Below are positions 24,580 to 38,099 of a stretch of DNA of 64,000 nt, in pieces (positions within the stretch are counted from its first letter, which is position 1; every line of letters starts with the position of its first letter). This DNA is from Corynespora cassiicola (taxonomy: Eukaryota; Ascomycota; Dothideomycetes; Pleosporales; Corynesporascaceae). The translations under genes and the position numbers were made by a program. Under the pieces are notes generated by a model. It was not told where the DNA came from, ran no database searches, and worked only from the letters and a program-made list of their open reading frames with translations. The stretch is taken from contig JAEUWY010000004.1 in the NCBI GenBank assembly GCA_022059125.1, forward strand, positions 124,001 to 188,000, written 5' to 3'.

Positions 24580-25295
24580 ATATCTCATCAGCTCTTATCT
24601 ATTTCCATTTCCCTACTCATAGACGGCATAACTAATTGCCTTGAGTATCTCTGCTCTTTCTCTACCATACCGGAAACATTTATCTCCACCCTAGGACTCC
24701 CAACAGGCCACCACCTCACCACCACCTCCGCCACCGCAAGCACAACTACCCACCTCCTCTCAGCCAAGAAAACTTCAAGTTCGGACCTCTTAGGCCTATC
24801 ACTAGGCCAGGGGCATGAGCGGCGAATATCCCGCAATCGGAATTCCGACGTCGGAGAACGCGATTTGGGAGTCTATGTACGAAGTCTCAGTTGCCATTCT
24901 GGAGGTTCGGGCTAGGGGACTAGACATGGCGGACCAGCATGTGTTGAAGAGCTGGGTGAGGTGGATGATGAAAGTTTCGGTAGAAGGCTGTTTAGGCGGG
25001 GGGCTCGAGAGGGATGGAGCGTTGTCGGGGGCGACGGGGTGGGTGTTTATTGGGGTGGAGTGGTTTATTGAGGCGTTTTGTGGAGTTTAGGAATTCGGTG
25101 GCGACGGTGTACCAATTTGTCTCAAGGGTGGATTGCGCGTCGAGGAAGGTATTATCGGAGTTTATCAGCGTTGAAATTTTTATTGGGGAAACTAAGCACT
25201 TGAGGGGTTATGAGCTTGATATCTCAACGTTCAGATTGGTTGTGGTGGTTTCGCAGCTTGTTCCTATGTCGCGTTCAATCAACTTTGGTGTGTAG
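24580..25295 (+). pseudogene. Decayed gene fragment with two frameshifts, family unknown
   Basis: Three plus-strand frames read on from one another. About 24580-24830 encodes LLSISISLLIDGITNCLEYL followed by FISTLGLPTGHHLTTTS. From 24815 another frame gives GEYPAIGIPTSENAIWESMY and VLKSWVRWMMKV. From about 25050 a third gives RRFVEFRNSVATVYQFVSRV. Each step is a shift without intron signals. The segments look like one conserved fungal protein, perhaps the C-terminal half, but I do not recognise the family. The start is missing. Together with the catalase and ankyrin remnants it makes this 7-kb region a cluster of dead genes. Confidence 0.5.
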
Positions 25296-26403
25296 TCAAA
25301 TTTCAAGGGTCGGAAATCTCTATATAACAGATTTCTCCACTAAGAGTTTGTTGCGTTATTAGAGTATGCACCGTGCCTCTGAGCAGCACTTCTTTTGTGC
25401 GTTGGTGTGCTTCAGTTAGGGATTGGTCACAGGACTTGGAGACCAAGGCGAAGGCAAAGAATTGAGAGGAAAGTGAAATAGTTATAAATCCACGAATATA
25501 CTGCAAACGATGTCGGAAAGAGAGTTTTTGTTGCGCCTCAGTGCCTTTGGCCAGCTTAGTAGAGAACGCTAATCGGCCGTCTAGTTTGGAGTGGACAATA
25601 ACCTTCCCTTTCAGTGCTCAATTTGTAAAAAGCGTCTGGAGTAATAATCAATGGGCTGGTTAACGGAAAAGTAGCGGATTCATTGAAGTACTATTTAACT
25701 AAGTCTGAGCAAAGGGAAACCAAGGCTGAGGCAAGCTATTTGACCTTCTTGAACGGTTGCACTTCTATAGAACCCATCAAAAGATTAAACACAACATACA
25801 AAAACGATACCAGCAATCTTAGAATAAGGCAAAGCAATATAACAGGGGCTCGAAATAGGCAAGTAGCAGTGCGGTGCGCTACGATACAAGGTGTCAGATG
25901 ACGCCCCGTAGAAACATGCAGAGGTACAATGTAAAGAAGACATACACTCTCCGAGGTAATACAAATTAAGATCCATTCCTGTGCCTCGTAAAATTAGGGT
26001 ATTAGACATACTAAATTAGAAGCCACAGACACACTGCATGAGCCAAGTCCCGCCTAACTCAGACGGAAATCCCGTTCAACAGGTACGCGGGCGCTTAGCG
26101 TAGCACGAGGGATTGGGGTGCATACCATGTTCTATGGCTCAGTTTGCTCGTCGTTCAAGTTGGGGTATGTCTGTGATAATGGCACAGCATTCACAGTGTC
26201 TCGACAGCATCACGACTTCAGACCGGGAGGCACAGCATAATTGAAATCATCATAATTCAAATCAGAACCGATTCCATCGTACTCCGCATGAAAAGGCCTA
26301 AGGCATGTCTAGCAAGACACCATCCACTTGTAAAAAATGCTACTTTTACATAGACCCAATGTCCATCCATGAATGCAAGAGTTGGCTGTCTTCATTAATC
26401 AGC
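25296..26403. other. Intergenic region downstream of BiP
   Basis: 1.1 kb with no supported gene. The end near 26404 holds the 3' untranslated region of the BiP gene, which is transcribed leftward. Short open frames here have no conserved content. Confidence 0.5.
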
Positions 26404-27320
26404 TTACAACTCGTCGTGGCCGGGCTCGGCATCGTCATCGCCGGCGCCAGCGCCTCCACCGTAGAGCTTGGAGGTGATGGGGTAGGCGACGTTGGAGAGC
26501 TTCTCGAACTGCTCATCAAAGTCCTCGGAGGCGGCCGTGGCGGCGTTCTCCTCGAGCCAGTCCTGGGACTCCTTGACGGCCTCGAGAATGGTCTCCTTGT
26601 CCTCCTCATCGATCTTGCCGCCAAGACCCTCGTCATCATTGACCTGGTTCTTGAGGCTGTAGGCGTAGTTCTCGAGCTTGTTGCGGGACTCAATGCGCTC
26701 GCGGGTAGCCTTGTCCTCCTCGGCGTACTTCTCGGCCTCCTCGACCATACGCTCGATTTCCTCGGCGGAGAGACGGCCCTTGTCGTTGGTGATGGTGATG
26801 CTCTCAGCCTTTCCGGTGCCCTTGTCGACAGCGGAGACCTTGAGGATACCGTTGGCGTCGAGCTCGAAGGTGACCTCGATCTGGGGAACACCACGGGGAG
26901 CGGCACTATTGACTGTTAATTTCTGGGGCATGCGAGGACAAATGTGGATCAACTTACGGAATGTTGGTGAGCTCGAACTTGCCGAGCAGGTTGTTGTCCT
27001 TGGTCATGGAACGTTCACCCTCGTACACCTGGATGAGGACGACGGGCTGGTTGTCGGCCGCGGTCGAGAAGATCTGGCTCTTCTTGGTGGGGATGGTGGT
27101 ACCACGCTTGATGAGGTGGGTCATGACGCCACCGGTAGTCTCAATACCGAGAGTAAGAGGGTTGACATCCATGAGAATGACGGACTGGGTGGCGGAATCA
27201 CCAGCGAGGACACCTCCCTGGACGGCGGCACCGTAGGCGACAGCCTCATCGGGGTTGACATCCTTGCGGGCCTTCTTTCCGAAGAACTCCTCAAGCATGG
27301 CCTGGACCTTGGGGATACGG

Positions 27321-27351
<31 letters not shown>

Positions 27352-28603
27352 TGTCGCTCTTCTTGAGCTTGGCGTCCTTGAGCACCTGCTCGACGGGCTT
27401 GAGAGTCTTCTTGAAGAGGTCGTTGTTGAGCTCCTCAAACTTGGCGCGGGTGAGAGTCTCGGAGAAGTCCTCGCCCTTGTGGAAAGACTCGATCTCGATC
27501 TTGGTGGTCTTCTGGGAGGAAAGAGTGCGCTTGGCCTTCTCAACCTCGCGCTTCAGCTTACCCATGGTCTTGGCATCCTTGCTGATATCAACGCCCTTGT
27601 CCTTGTTGTACTTCTTGACGAAGTGGCCGATGACGCGGTTGTCGAAATCCTCACCACCAAGATGGGTGTCACCAGCGGTGGACTGGACCTCGAAAACGCC
27701 CTCCTCAATGGTCAAGATGGAGACATCGAAAGTTCCACCACCGAGGTCGTACACGAGAACCTGGCGTTCGGGCTGGTCGGTCTTGTCCAGGCCGTAGGCG
27801 AGAGCGGCTGCGGTGGGTTCGTTGACCACGCGAAGAACGTTGAGGCCGGCAATGGTTCCAGCGTCCTTGGTGGCGGCACGCTGAGCGTCATTGAAGTAGG
27901 CGGGGACGGTAACGACGGCGTTCTTGACAGGCTCGTTGAGATAGGCCTCAGCGACCTCCTTCATCTTGCCCAAAACTGCACAGGGTTAGCATGGCGTCTC
28001 AGGTTGCACAGGCAGAATCAACGTACCCATGGCGGAGATTTCCTCGGGGGTGAAGGTCTTCTCCTCGCCATGAACCTCGACCTTGACGCGGGGCTGGCCG
28101 TTCTTGTTGACAACGCTGAAGGGGAAGTGCTTGATGTCGTTCTGGACCTCCTTCTCGTTGAACTTGCGACCGATCAAACGCTTGACGTCGAAGACGGTCC
28201 TGTGAGGGTTGCTGGCGTACTGGTTCTTTGCGGCGTCACCGACGAGCCTCTCCTCGTCGGTGAAGGCGACCCAGGAAGGCGTGATACGGTTACCTAGGGA
28301 AAGGACACGTTAGCCAATTTGTCTCTGGGAGGCAGCATAAGCAGAGGCGGACTCACCCTGGTCGTTGACCAAGATCTCGACCTTTCCGTTCTTCATGATG
28401 CCGACACAAGAGTAGGTGGTTCCCAAATCGATACCGATGACGGGGCCGGAGATGGAGGAGTCCTTTGCGTCATCCTTGAGAGGTTCCTGGTCCTCTGCGC
28501 GGGCTGTCCGCGCCAGCATAAGACCACCGACGAGGACGAGGAGGAGGTAGAAGGCGATGGACCAGACCGAGCGCTGGTTCGCGCCCCGAGACCGCCGCGC
28601 CAT
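26404..28603 (-). CDS. KAR2: ER-lumenal Hsp70 chaperone BiP/KAR2
   Basis: Minus-strand exons are 28603-28357, 28293-28027, 27975-26958 and 26905-26404, with introns of 63, 51 and 52 nt. The total is 2034 nt, 677 aa, normal for BiP. An N-terminal signal segment ([17 protein letters not shown]) precedes the ATPase domain: IDLGTTYS at residues 58-65, [16 protein letters not shown], and [16 protein letters not shown]. The substrate-binding domain follows (ENLP-type linker region replaced by [16 protein letters not shown] at the last splice). The protein ends in HDEL, the ER retention signal. It is an ATP-driven chaperone for nascent secretory proteins and a sensor partner in the unfolded protein response. 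The start at 28603 is chosen because it opens directly into the signal sequence. An in-frame upstream ATG would add 42 implausible residues. Confidence 0.97.
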
Positions 28604-31426
28604 TGCGAAGTGTGCGATGTGAAGACGACGGGTGGGGGACTTTTTTGGGGAGCTGCCGACAAGCTCAAGGGAAGCGGTGAGTGCTGGAGGGACTCGAGCA
28701 CTCTGGGTATCTCTAGGCGGAGGGGTCAACTAGAAACGAAAGCCCAAGGGGTATATGGCAGAAGGGGGGCAGACGAGGCTGCGAAAGGTGGTGGGCGATT
28801 GGGGATGAAGAAGGGAAGAGTCGGTGTAGAGCGGAAAGGCCGCTTCTATATGGGCTACGGTTCCGTGACTTCTAGCTAGAAGCTACCTCTCTACATTTCC
28901 ATTCTGCCGCCCCGGAGCGCGTCACCGCCTTCTGCTTGGGGCAAGGCGCGGCCAAGACCCCGCCACATTTGCCAAGGTGCAACCTGTCCTTTAACTTGCA
29001 CCGCGCCCATCACCGCCGGGATCGCGCCCACCAGCCTCAAATCACACCTATTTTCATGCCCTTGGACAGGCCACGTGTGATCAAGACACTGCGAGAATCT
29101 TCTTTCCACTGGCCCGCCACGGCCACGGGCGACTGTGCGCCGCCCCGCACACCTCGCCTACATCCCGGCAGCGCCAGGCTCCCGTTCAATTTTTCCCTTC
29201 ATCGTCTCACAATTGCGCGCCTTTGTCGCCAGGCAGCTAGCACAAAGGATCGCGAACCTTCGCCCAGGTGCGGTTCTGGCATGTACCGGCCCTGGTACGG
29301 TGGCCCCAGCGCGCCACACCCGCCCCAGCCCTGGTGGCCGTCCCTCGCTTTCAACCAAGTGTCCTTTTCCAGCCACGGCACCCCAGGCACGCACATCACA
29401 AGCCCGAGATGACTCTTTTACATGTTGCAACGTCTCCTCTAATCACCGCCGCCCGCATAGTAATCTTGCTCGAACAGGCAACTGCCTGCCCATCCATGCC
29501 GAAGCAATAGAAATAACTAACACGTTGCCTGAAAGGCGTGCCTTTCTTTCGGCCAATTTGTCTTTGTCTTTTGTTTTAGCCATTGTTCGTTGAATCCAAC
29601 AGTCATACCCTCTCCGCTCGATGAGTCGACTTGAATGTTGGCCCGTCCATCCCTCGTTCGGGGGTCCTCAGCTCCCCTCACAGTCGCGAAGCCTATCCGC
29701 TGCAGCGGAAACTCTCCATGCCCGCGTGCAGCGCCCAGAGGCCATCTCGGTTCCATGTTCTTGTCGTCCATTGCCTTCGCGCAGCTGACCTTGCCAATGG
29801 CCTCGACCGCGATGATCTCTTGAGCCGTGACCGCACACTGGACGCTTTTTGCTGACCAAAAAGCTTGCCATTGCCCCGACGCCCTTTCAAGCTTTGTTGG
29901 AGGCTTGACAGGTCGCTTTACTTTCTGAAGACGCATTCAACTACTCATTTGGGCATCTTCACAGACATGTCCATCACTGCACTAGAGGCTTGGGTTCGTG
30001 CGACATGGAAGATGCCGCCTGCTTCCATGCTGCCCACGGCCCGGCCTGTGTCTCCCGACTCCTGTCTGCGTTGCACCGGCTCGTGGCCTCTGCCGAGCAT
30101 CTACGCATCTACGCAGACGTTTGTTCTACTCATTAGACCATCTCCACCAGCCTGGTTTGTCGGGAGTGACTTGATCCCAAGTGAAAAGTTTGCTACTACC
30201 TTCGATTCTCAAGTCCTGCGCCCTCTTCGCAGCGCCGGCACACTCACAATCCTGCAGCACGCTATCGAACGGAGGCACAGTAGGTCTGACGTTTCATGCT
30301 AAAACAGACATGTATGGGCATCCATGAAGTGCTGTCTCATTGACAGCCTCAGGGTGCAGGTAGCCGCTGGCCAAGCCAGGATCCGATTCAGCTATGAAGC
30401 AAAAGCAAAAACCGCTTCTCAAAGCCTAGGGGGGTCTTCTGCTGGTCTGTCGAGGCCGTATAGAAGGTCGCATTGCTCTTGCTAGACAGGTTCTAAGATT
30501 GTTCAACTCGATGATTGTGTGATGGCATGGACATCCGATGCATCATGGATAGTATGGGGTGTACGCAGCATGGCCAACAATGACAACTCTGGCCGCAGCA
30601 ACTATTCCGAAACTCGTCCTGGGTACTGCCTTATCTGGTAGCTGACATGGAAAGTGTAGGTTGTAGCACTAAAAATTGGCAATTTTGCGGCGAAGTTCGG
30701 CGCTGTCAGACTGCTCTTTTTTGTTTCTGAGCAGCGTGTCCGAGTAGTGCCGATGAGGCTCCCGCGACGCTTGGATCGGCCTCTGCGACTCGCTTAGGAA
30801 TCCCAGAGCAGGCGGTTCTGGAACCATGACGTTGCGTTGGGGCACGCTTGGCCTTGCTGAAGCACGATTACGGCTGCATGTGTTCATCACGGTATTGCGC
30901 GGCACGCAGATCCGGGGAACGGCTTATCAGGCTTGTCCATCCAGATGGCAGCACCATGCCTAGTAATCGTCCTGTTTCGGAACATGGACTTGTCGTAGTG
31001 CATACCGCCTGATGCACCGGTTCTTTGTTGATGCCATCTGTCAGCGACGCCGACAGCTGGCTAATCGAAGTACCACAGGGGCATGTCGGAGCCATCACAT
31101 CGCGCCGGCGTCATTTACACTTCATGTATACAAATGCCGCCTGTGGACATTGCTAGCGCAGGCGTACATGGCGCTGGTTTACAAATCAGCTGTCGTGACT
31201 TCGATCAGAGCAGGAGGGGCAGAAGAGGTTGCCCCGCGGCAGGGGCCGTTGAAGGTGTTCCGAGCAGCACGTCACCATCCGGCAAGCTCGAAGAGTGGGA
31301 TTGAATATAAAGGCACACCATCTGCCATTCACTGCCTCCACTCTTCAAAAGCAGTCAACAAGACATCATAAGTACCTTTTAATCCCACTTCCCTGTCGCG
31401 CTGACCTTCTACACCCATCTCCAGCC
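28604..31426. other. 2.8 kb divergent upstream region of BiP and the ene-reductase
   Basis: It lies between the BiP start (minus) and the ene-reductase start (plus). A CACGTG box stands at 29072-29077, about 470 bp upstream of BiP. The 8-mer CCAATCGC lies nearer to BiP on its strand, but I found no complete ER-stress element (CCAAT-N9-CCACG). Several open frames up to 158 codons occur on both strands without recognisable content. I call no gene. Confidence 0.5.
31306..31311 (+). promoter_or_regulatory. TATA box of the ene-reductase gene
   Basis: TATAAA lies 116 nt upstream of the ATG at 31427, a usual core-promoter distance for fungi. Confidence 0.5.
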
Positions 31427-32949
<1,523 letters not shown>

Positions 32950-33103
32950 ATGAACAGTGGGCGTTCAGGCTACGGGGTGCTTTATGAAATAGGATATACG
33001 GATTTCAGATTTCTAGCTGAATAGATACAAGATCAACCCCCATGGTATTTCATCTAAATACTAGAGGCCCTATTAAGTTATAAGAGTTGCCACCATCTTC
33101 CTA

Positions 33104-34401
33104 CTACGATGTGCCAGAGGAAGGCGGATCCACCCAGGGATAATGTCTCCTGACAAACGCAAGATCACCTGCTGACGGTTTCATATTGCGAGCAATCCAC
33201 TCAACACCTGCCTCTTTCGGAGTCTTCCACTTGACCATGTCGCACTGATCTAACTCCCAGTCCGTTAAGCAAGCGTCATATGAATGAATTCCGGTAGGGT
33301 AGTGCATAATTGAAAGTATATCGTACGGAGTATCATCGGTATGGAGAGGAAGCACCTGAAATGATGCATCTGGGATAAAGTTAAGTGAATATTGAGCTAT
33401 CGCAATGAAGCCCCAAGTCGTAGAGTAGCGTGGGTCTTCGCACATTATCTGCCAGTTCATACCCCCTGAAAGAAACATGGATCAGTGAGCTGTGTCTCTT
33501 GAATAACGAGAAAGGACTTGGGGGCATCACTGACGATCATTTTTTTGGGCGTCTTCCATTGCCTCTTCAAATCCTATGAGATTGTGACATCGAAAACGCA
33601 CATACTGGTCTCCTACTGGGGTATTAGTATACATAGCAGATGGATGAGTCGGAATATCACTCACGATCTGCGCGCTGATGCTCGTGGCCCATACCTACAT
33701 CACAGCTCGTCAGTCATCCCTCCAAGCGATATTCACCTCCCTAGTCTCTTGAACAATCCCTCGTCAGACTTACCAAACGTATGGCCCAGCTATCAAAGTC
33801 AGCGCACTCCATGCCCTAAAAACTCTTTATCCTGACAAAGCAAGAGACAAAAGAAAGAAGAAGAAAGACATACCTCATGCATCGTTGAAACCACATCCGC
33901 CGAGTCACCAAGCTTTAAATGATTCCTCCATGGGTTGGAATTGTCAAATCTATATCCCATACTCGCCTCCCCAGTCACATCCCTCCTGTATTCCACATTC
34001 ATCGTTCCCAAAGGGATCTCGTTATTCCAGTTTGAGCCACCCGAACCGCCATCCTCCGGACAGAATATCGGGTCTCCCTCATCATCCTTCACCTCGCGGA
34101 ATGCCAGTCCATGGCCCGTGGCGTGCGAAGCGGGCCCGCCGAGAGCATCGATCCAGCCTTTGATGGCGTCTTCGAAGAGAGAGCGTGCGTCATCGCGCGA
34201 GCGCTGGTTAAGATAGCAGTAGGTTATCTCGACGAGGTTGTTTTGCGGGTTGCGGGGCCGGGGGTTGGGGGCGCCTTCGATGCCGGGATTGAACATGTGG
34301 AGACTTCGGCGGAAAAGAGGATTTGGCGACGTTAGGTTCTCGGAAAGGATGAGGGTGGTGAGGATGGTCAGAATGTACCAGAGAATTAGTATGAGTTTCA
34401 T
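33104..34401 (-). CDS. Secreted astacin-like zinc metalloprotease (M12A-like)
   Basis: Minus-strand exons are 34401-33874, 33789-33774 (16 nt), 33694-33665 (30 nt), 33612-33535 and 33465-33104, giving 1014 nt and 337 aa. Residues 1-22 are a signal peptide (MKLILILWYILTILTTLILS). The catalytic motif HELGHTFGMGHEHQR fits HExxHxxGxxHE of astacins; it is assembled from exons 1, 2 and 3. The Met-turn SIMHYP lies in the last exon. Zinc ligands are the three histidines, and the Glu is catalytic. The start at 34401 is preferred over an in-frame upstream frame because it opens the signal peptide. Fungal astacin-like enzymes are secreted proteases of little-studied function. Exon 4 uses GTCAGT as donor, a weak match. 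An extracellular nutritional or host-related role is inference. Confidence 0.85.
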
Positions 34402-34906
34402 TGTGAACCCGGGGGGTTGGTAAGAATAGCGAGTATCTGTGGTCAGGTGGGAAATGGGCGATGGCATGGGGCTTAGGTAGAAAAACCGAACGTAGGCCCC
34501 CAAGCGCGTTTGCAGCAGTACCTGGGCGCATGTATAAAGGGGGAAACTGAATTTCGTCTGCTATAAAATCATTTTATACGAATTAAATGGACATATCAAG
34601 TCAATAGAGCTTTAGTGTCACCAAGAGAGCTAATTAGAGAAGAAAAAAGTTCATTGACTCCTGTTCTTTTCCAATATATACGTTTCCAAAGATTTCAGTC
34701 AATCAAGATAATCTAAAGTATGTATAATACAACAAAATAAATGTCTAGATGTGCAACAAAGGAAAATAATAGCAACTTCAACCGCCTGATATCCCGAAAG
34801 GCAGCCTCCCAACTATCCCTGCTTGATATGCTGCGGAAGTGCACGTTCCATGTCTACCTAGGTAGCATTCAAAAACCTGAGCTAGTGCACATGAAAAATG
34901 TTCGAT
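34402..34906. other. Promoter region of the metalloprotease gene
   Basis: 0.5 kb between the protease start (minus) and the stop of the monooxygenase gene. AT-rich from 34560 to 34760. It contains the perfect 12-bp palindrome at 34854-34865. Confidence 0.5.
34854..34865. repeat. 12-bp palindrome CTACCTAGGTAG
   Basis: Perfect palindrome containing ACCTAGGT, 42 bp beyond the stop of the monooxygenase gene. Confidence 0.75.
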
Positions 34907-37525
34907 TTACATGGCATCATCCACATCTGCGTGCTGGCTCAAAGGCGTAACCTTGACAATCGCCTCCTCGCGCCAAGCCCAAACGCCAATGTACGCCGCA
35001 GCCGGCCCAACAACAACCTGAGCAACCACCGCAACAAGTGCCGCTCGCAAGGCCTGAAAGGTCGTAACGTAACCAGTCCTTCTCAGCTCAAAGATGCTGT
35101 ACAAGCTCCACAGCGCGGTGGAGGCAAAGTACAAGGTCATGTCCCACTTGAAGAAGTTGAAAATGGAGTGTGCGCCGTGGAGCATCGAGTCGGGAGATGG
35201 CATGTTAAAGAAGACCTCGGCGATGGAGAGCGATGCGTTGGATGTAATGTAGATCAAGCTGTAAATGTGCGATAGGGCGGTGATGGCAAAGGCAACGCCG
35301 TAGCTGACGCGTAGCGGGGTGACGTCTTTGAGCTGGAACAGCTCGTCGTAGGAGTCTTTGGGGTCGATACGGGCGAGAATAGATGAGATCGCATAGGTCA
35401 GGACGGAAACATAGATGGGGGATGGCTGCCAGAAGGCGGTGAAGTTTTGGTGAGTTGATGCGTCTTCGTAGCGGGAGAACATTAGGATAGTCGGGAGGAT
35501 GTAACCGAGGCATAACGCTGGGAGAAGCGATCTTGCAACGGAGACTGGGACAGCTCGGCCAGTGGTCCGAGTGTATAGGATCTGGCTCGAGGTGTATATG
35601 CTAATGAGGTAGTAGAGAGGTGCGATCTTTCCGATGCCCAGCATCTGGTATGCAGCGCTGAAGAGAGCTGGCAGAGCGATGATGGAGGTCCTATTACCGT
35701 TCCTATAGCCCTCAATCGTCCATATGAGGGCCACAGGAATGAGTGCAATCATGAAGTACAAGCACTGAACCGTCTGATTGGTGGTCTCGCCAGCGACCCC
35801 CCTTGAGAAAGCCCAGACTAGTAAGGACAATAGCTCATCGACGGCAGATACACCGGTAAAATTCGTCTTCAGATCATGGTCCACGAATGTCGGAGAGAAG
35901 ATGCTGGGGTGTATGTTGAGTGCCTTTTGGGAGACATTGAAGATCAGCAGAAAGAGTGCGCCGATGGCCAGTCTGATCAGGTTGGGGCTTTCAAATGGTT
36001 TCGTAGCCAGCTCATCCGGGAACGGAACGTAACGCCTCCTCTTGGGGACACTTAGCATGTCGAGGCGATGACCACCCTCCAAACTCTTCGTCCATGGAGC
36101 AAACCTAGAGTCGACTGGAAGATGTTTGAAAACATATTTGGCGAAAATCTCGAGAAAAGGGGTCTCCATAGCTTCAAACGTTTGCTGTCCGTTCGCTGTT
36201 TTAACCAATTCCCAGGCACGTGGTGAACGTTTCTTTTGCGTCTCAGAAAACACTTCCTCGCAGTCGGCTTCGGAAAGACCCTCTGGGTGGGCTTCTAAGC
36301 TACGCATCAAGTTGTTGACTAGAACGGCAGCAGTTTCTATGGCGCTGTTGCCGCCTTGACCGCTGATTGGCTCAAACTATGTGGGTCAGCACTTCTGAGC
36401 AGCCAGAAGATGGGAGTACCTAGGTATTCACCTTGTGTGCAGCATCTCCGATTGTCATGATTCGCTTGAAGTGCCACCGCTTGAAGACATACTCGGGAAG
36501 TGGCGTGAGAACGGAGGATATCTTCGCCGCGTAGATCTGTCCAAAAGTGAGGTTTTCTGTTACCATGTCATTTTCGTGCTCCTTAGCGAGCCTCTCTTCA
36601 TCCTCTTTGGTATAATGGGGAAGTTTCTCTAGCTTTTTGCCGACATTCTTGAACATAAACCAGTAAACTCGATTCCTATTGCAATTCATCAGCACAGTTT
36701 CAGTTGTTCAAAAGATAAACACTTACTTTGGCCCTGAAAGGACAAGTAAAGATGATCCCTTGTACCATGTAGAGAGATTAGAGAACGGTGAAAAATCTTT
36801 CATGATCGATATTCCGAATATGCAATCATATGTAGTATGCGCCGCAAGTGCTGGCCAAGCATCAGATGGGTTCCCTTATAGAGAGATGAAACGTACCTGT
36901 ACGTTCGGAGGCAGGGATCAATCCCGGCTCCAGCCGATCTGCCAGCCTCCACATTTCCTCTCTAACGGTACTGTGAACCCCATCCGCCCCGACCAAGATG
37001 TCACCAACAAACTCTGAGCCATCCTTTGTCGTAACCTTGACTTTGGCCCCTTCATGGCAAACCGAAACAACCTTTTTGCTAAGAAGGACTTTTTGTTTCC
37101 TTTGCAAATGGTTGTACAGCTTCTCGATTACCATCTGGCGATCCACGAAGATTGTGTCATAGCCGTGACTGATGTTGTTGTGTCAGTTGCGATGTTTGTC
37201 TTTCATATAGCTTCAGGACATACCGGTCTCCCATATATTTGTCGACCCGTTCAGTTTTAACTATCACACGGCCATCTGGACCACGCGAAATACCAGTCCT
37301 GATTGGATGCTCTATCAGGCTTCGCAAAGCAGGATATAGGCCGAGTTGATCCAGGACACGAAGGCCGTTGGGGAGCAATCCAATGCTGGCACCGACTTGA
37401 GGAGCGATCTCATGCCATGCCTCGAGCACGACAAAATCTATGCCTAGCTTGTCCAACATGTTGGCCATCGTGAGGCCAGCTATACTTCCACCTGCGATAA
37501 TGACTTTGAAGTCGCTGGGTGCCAT
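34907..37525 (-). CDS. FAD-dependent monooxygenase fused to a polytopic membrane domain
   Basis: Minus-strand exons are 37525-37224, 37168-36897, 36850-36727, 36675-36432 and 36376-34907, with introns of 46-55 nt. The total is 2412 nt, 803 aa. Residues 1-400 form a PaxM-like FAD monooxygenase: [20 protein letters not shown] (FAD GxGxxG-type site), [15 protein letters not shown] (DG motif), [27 protein letters not shown] (GD motif). The last 400 residues are eight to ten hydrophobic helices (for example [61 protein letters not shown]). Fungal meroterpenoid and indole-diterpene pathways use PaxM-like enzymes to epoxidise prenyl chains, and cyclases there are integral membrane proteins. This fusion could do both, which is inference. 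The gene runs toward the protease gene, and a Zn2Cys6 gene lies behind it. Confidence 0.88.
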
Positions 37526-37601
37526 GATTCTGACGAGACGGGAGTGTTGTGAGAGAGGTGTGGTGATTAACGAGGGCTTCTCGGTCGTTGAAGACACTTC
37601 A

Positions 37602-37609
37602 TATATATA
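37602..37609 (-). promoter_or_regulatory. TATA box of the monooxygenase gene
   Basis: TATATATA lies 77-84 nt upstream of the ATG at 37525 on the minus strand. Confidence 0.5.
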
Positions 37610-37623
37610 CTTTGCATGTAAAA

Positions 37624-37633
37624 TCGGCGCCGA
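37624..37633. promoter_or_regulatory. Candidate Zn2Cys6 site TCGGCGCCGA
   Basis: Perfect 10-bp palindrome with CGG and CCG half-sites spaced by two bases, 14 bp upstream of the TATA run of the monooxygenase gene. Inverted CGG half-sites are the usual target of Zn2Cys6 dimers. Confidence 0.4.
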
Positions 37634-37932
37634 ATGTGTGCAGGTTCGACATATGTGGACCTTTGCATGTCGGACGAAACGGTTTCCGCGCATGCAAGGA
37701 GGTGGCCCAGTCCTTGGCCATAAGAACAATACCATGGCGGTAGGCCCCACATCTCAACAGGCCAAGTGATCGTACTCCAAGATTTTCACAATGACAGTGT
37801 GTTCTGCTGTACCAAAGCTCGGCCGATACGCGGCATCATAAGATACACGGATCGTTTTGTTTGACCGACTTCCGACTTGACATCATGCCTGGTAGGACGT
37901 TAGCAGCCGTCGCTTGCTAGTAACCTGTATGC

Positions 37933-37942
37933 TCGGATCCGA
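37933..37942. promoter_or_regulatory. Candidate Zn2Cys6 site TCGGATCCGA
   Basis: Second perfect 10-bp palindrome of the TCGG-N2-CCGA type in the same promoter, about 410 bp upstream of the monooxygenase start. Confidence 0.4.
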
Positions 37943-38050
37943 AGTAGACGATCCTGCCACATACGGATGAGCTAAAGAGGATATACCCTTGATTTAGCAA
38001 AGCAGCCATGTTTCGGGGCCACACTGCGACGGAGCCGTTGCGGTGTCGGG

Positions 38051-38099
38051 CAATCGGCAATCGGTTATCGGTTATCGGTTATTGGCTACTGGTTATCGG
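38051..38099. repeat. 7-bp tandem repeat, seven units (consensus TTATCGG)
   Basis: Seven adjacent 7-mers: two CAATCGG, three perfect TTATCGG, and the variants TTATTGG and CTACTGG. It lies between the monooxygenase start and the 3' end of the regulator gene. Confidence 0.85.

Noticed and set aside
26678..28297. 539-codon open frame on the plus strand
   Set aside because: It is antisense to the BiP exons and crosses two BiP introns; it is a by-product of the codon bias of BiP.
28604..29100. Complete ER-stress element upstream of BiP
   Set aside because: CCAAT is present on the BiP strand but the CCACG half at nine bases is not; only an isolated CACGTG box is seen.
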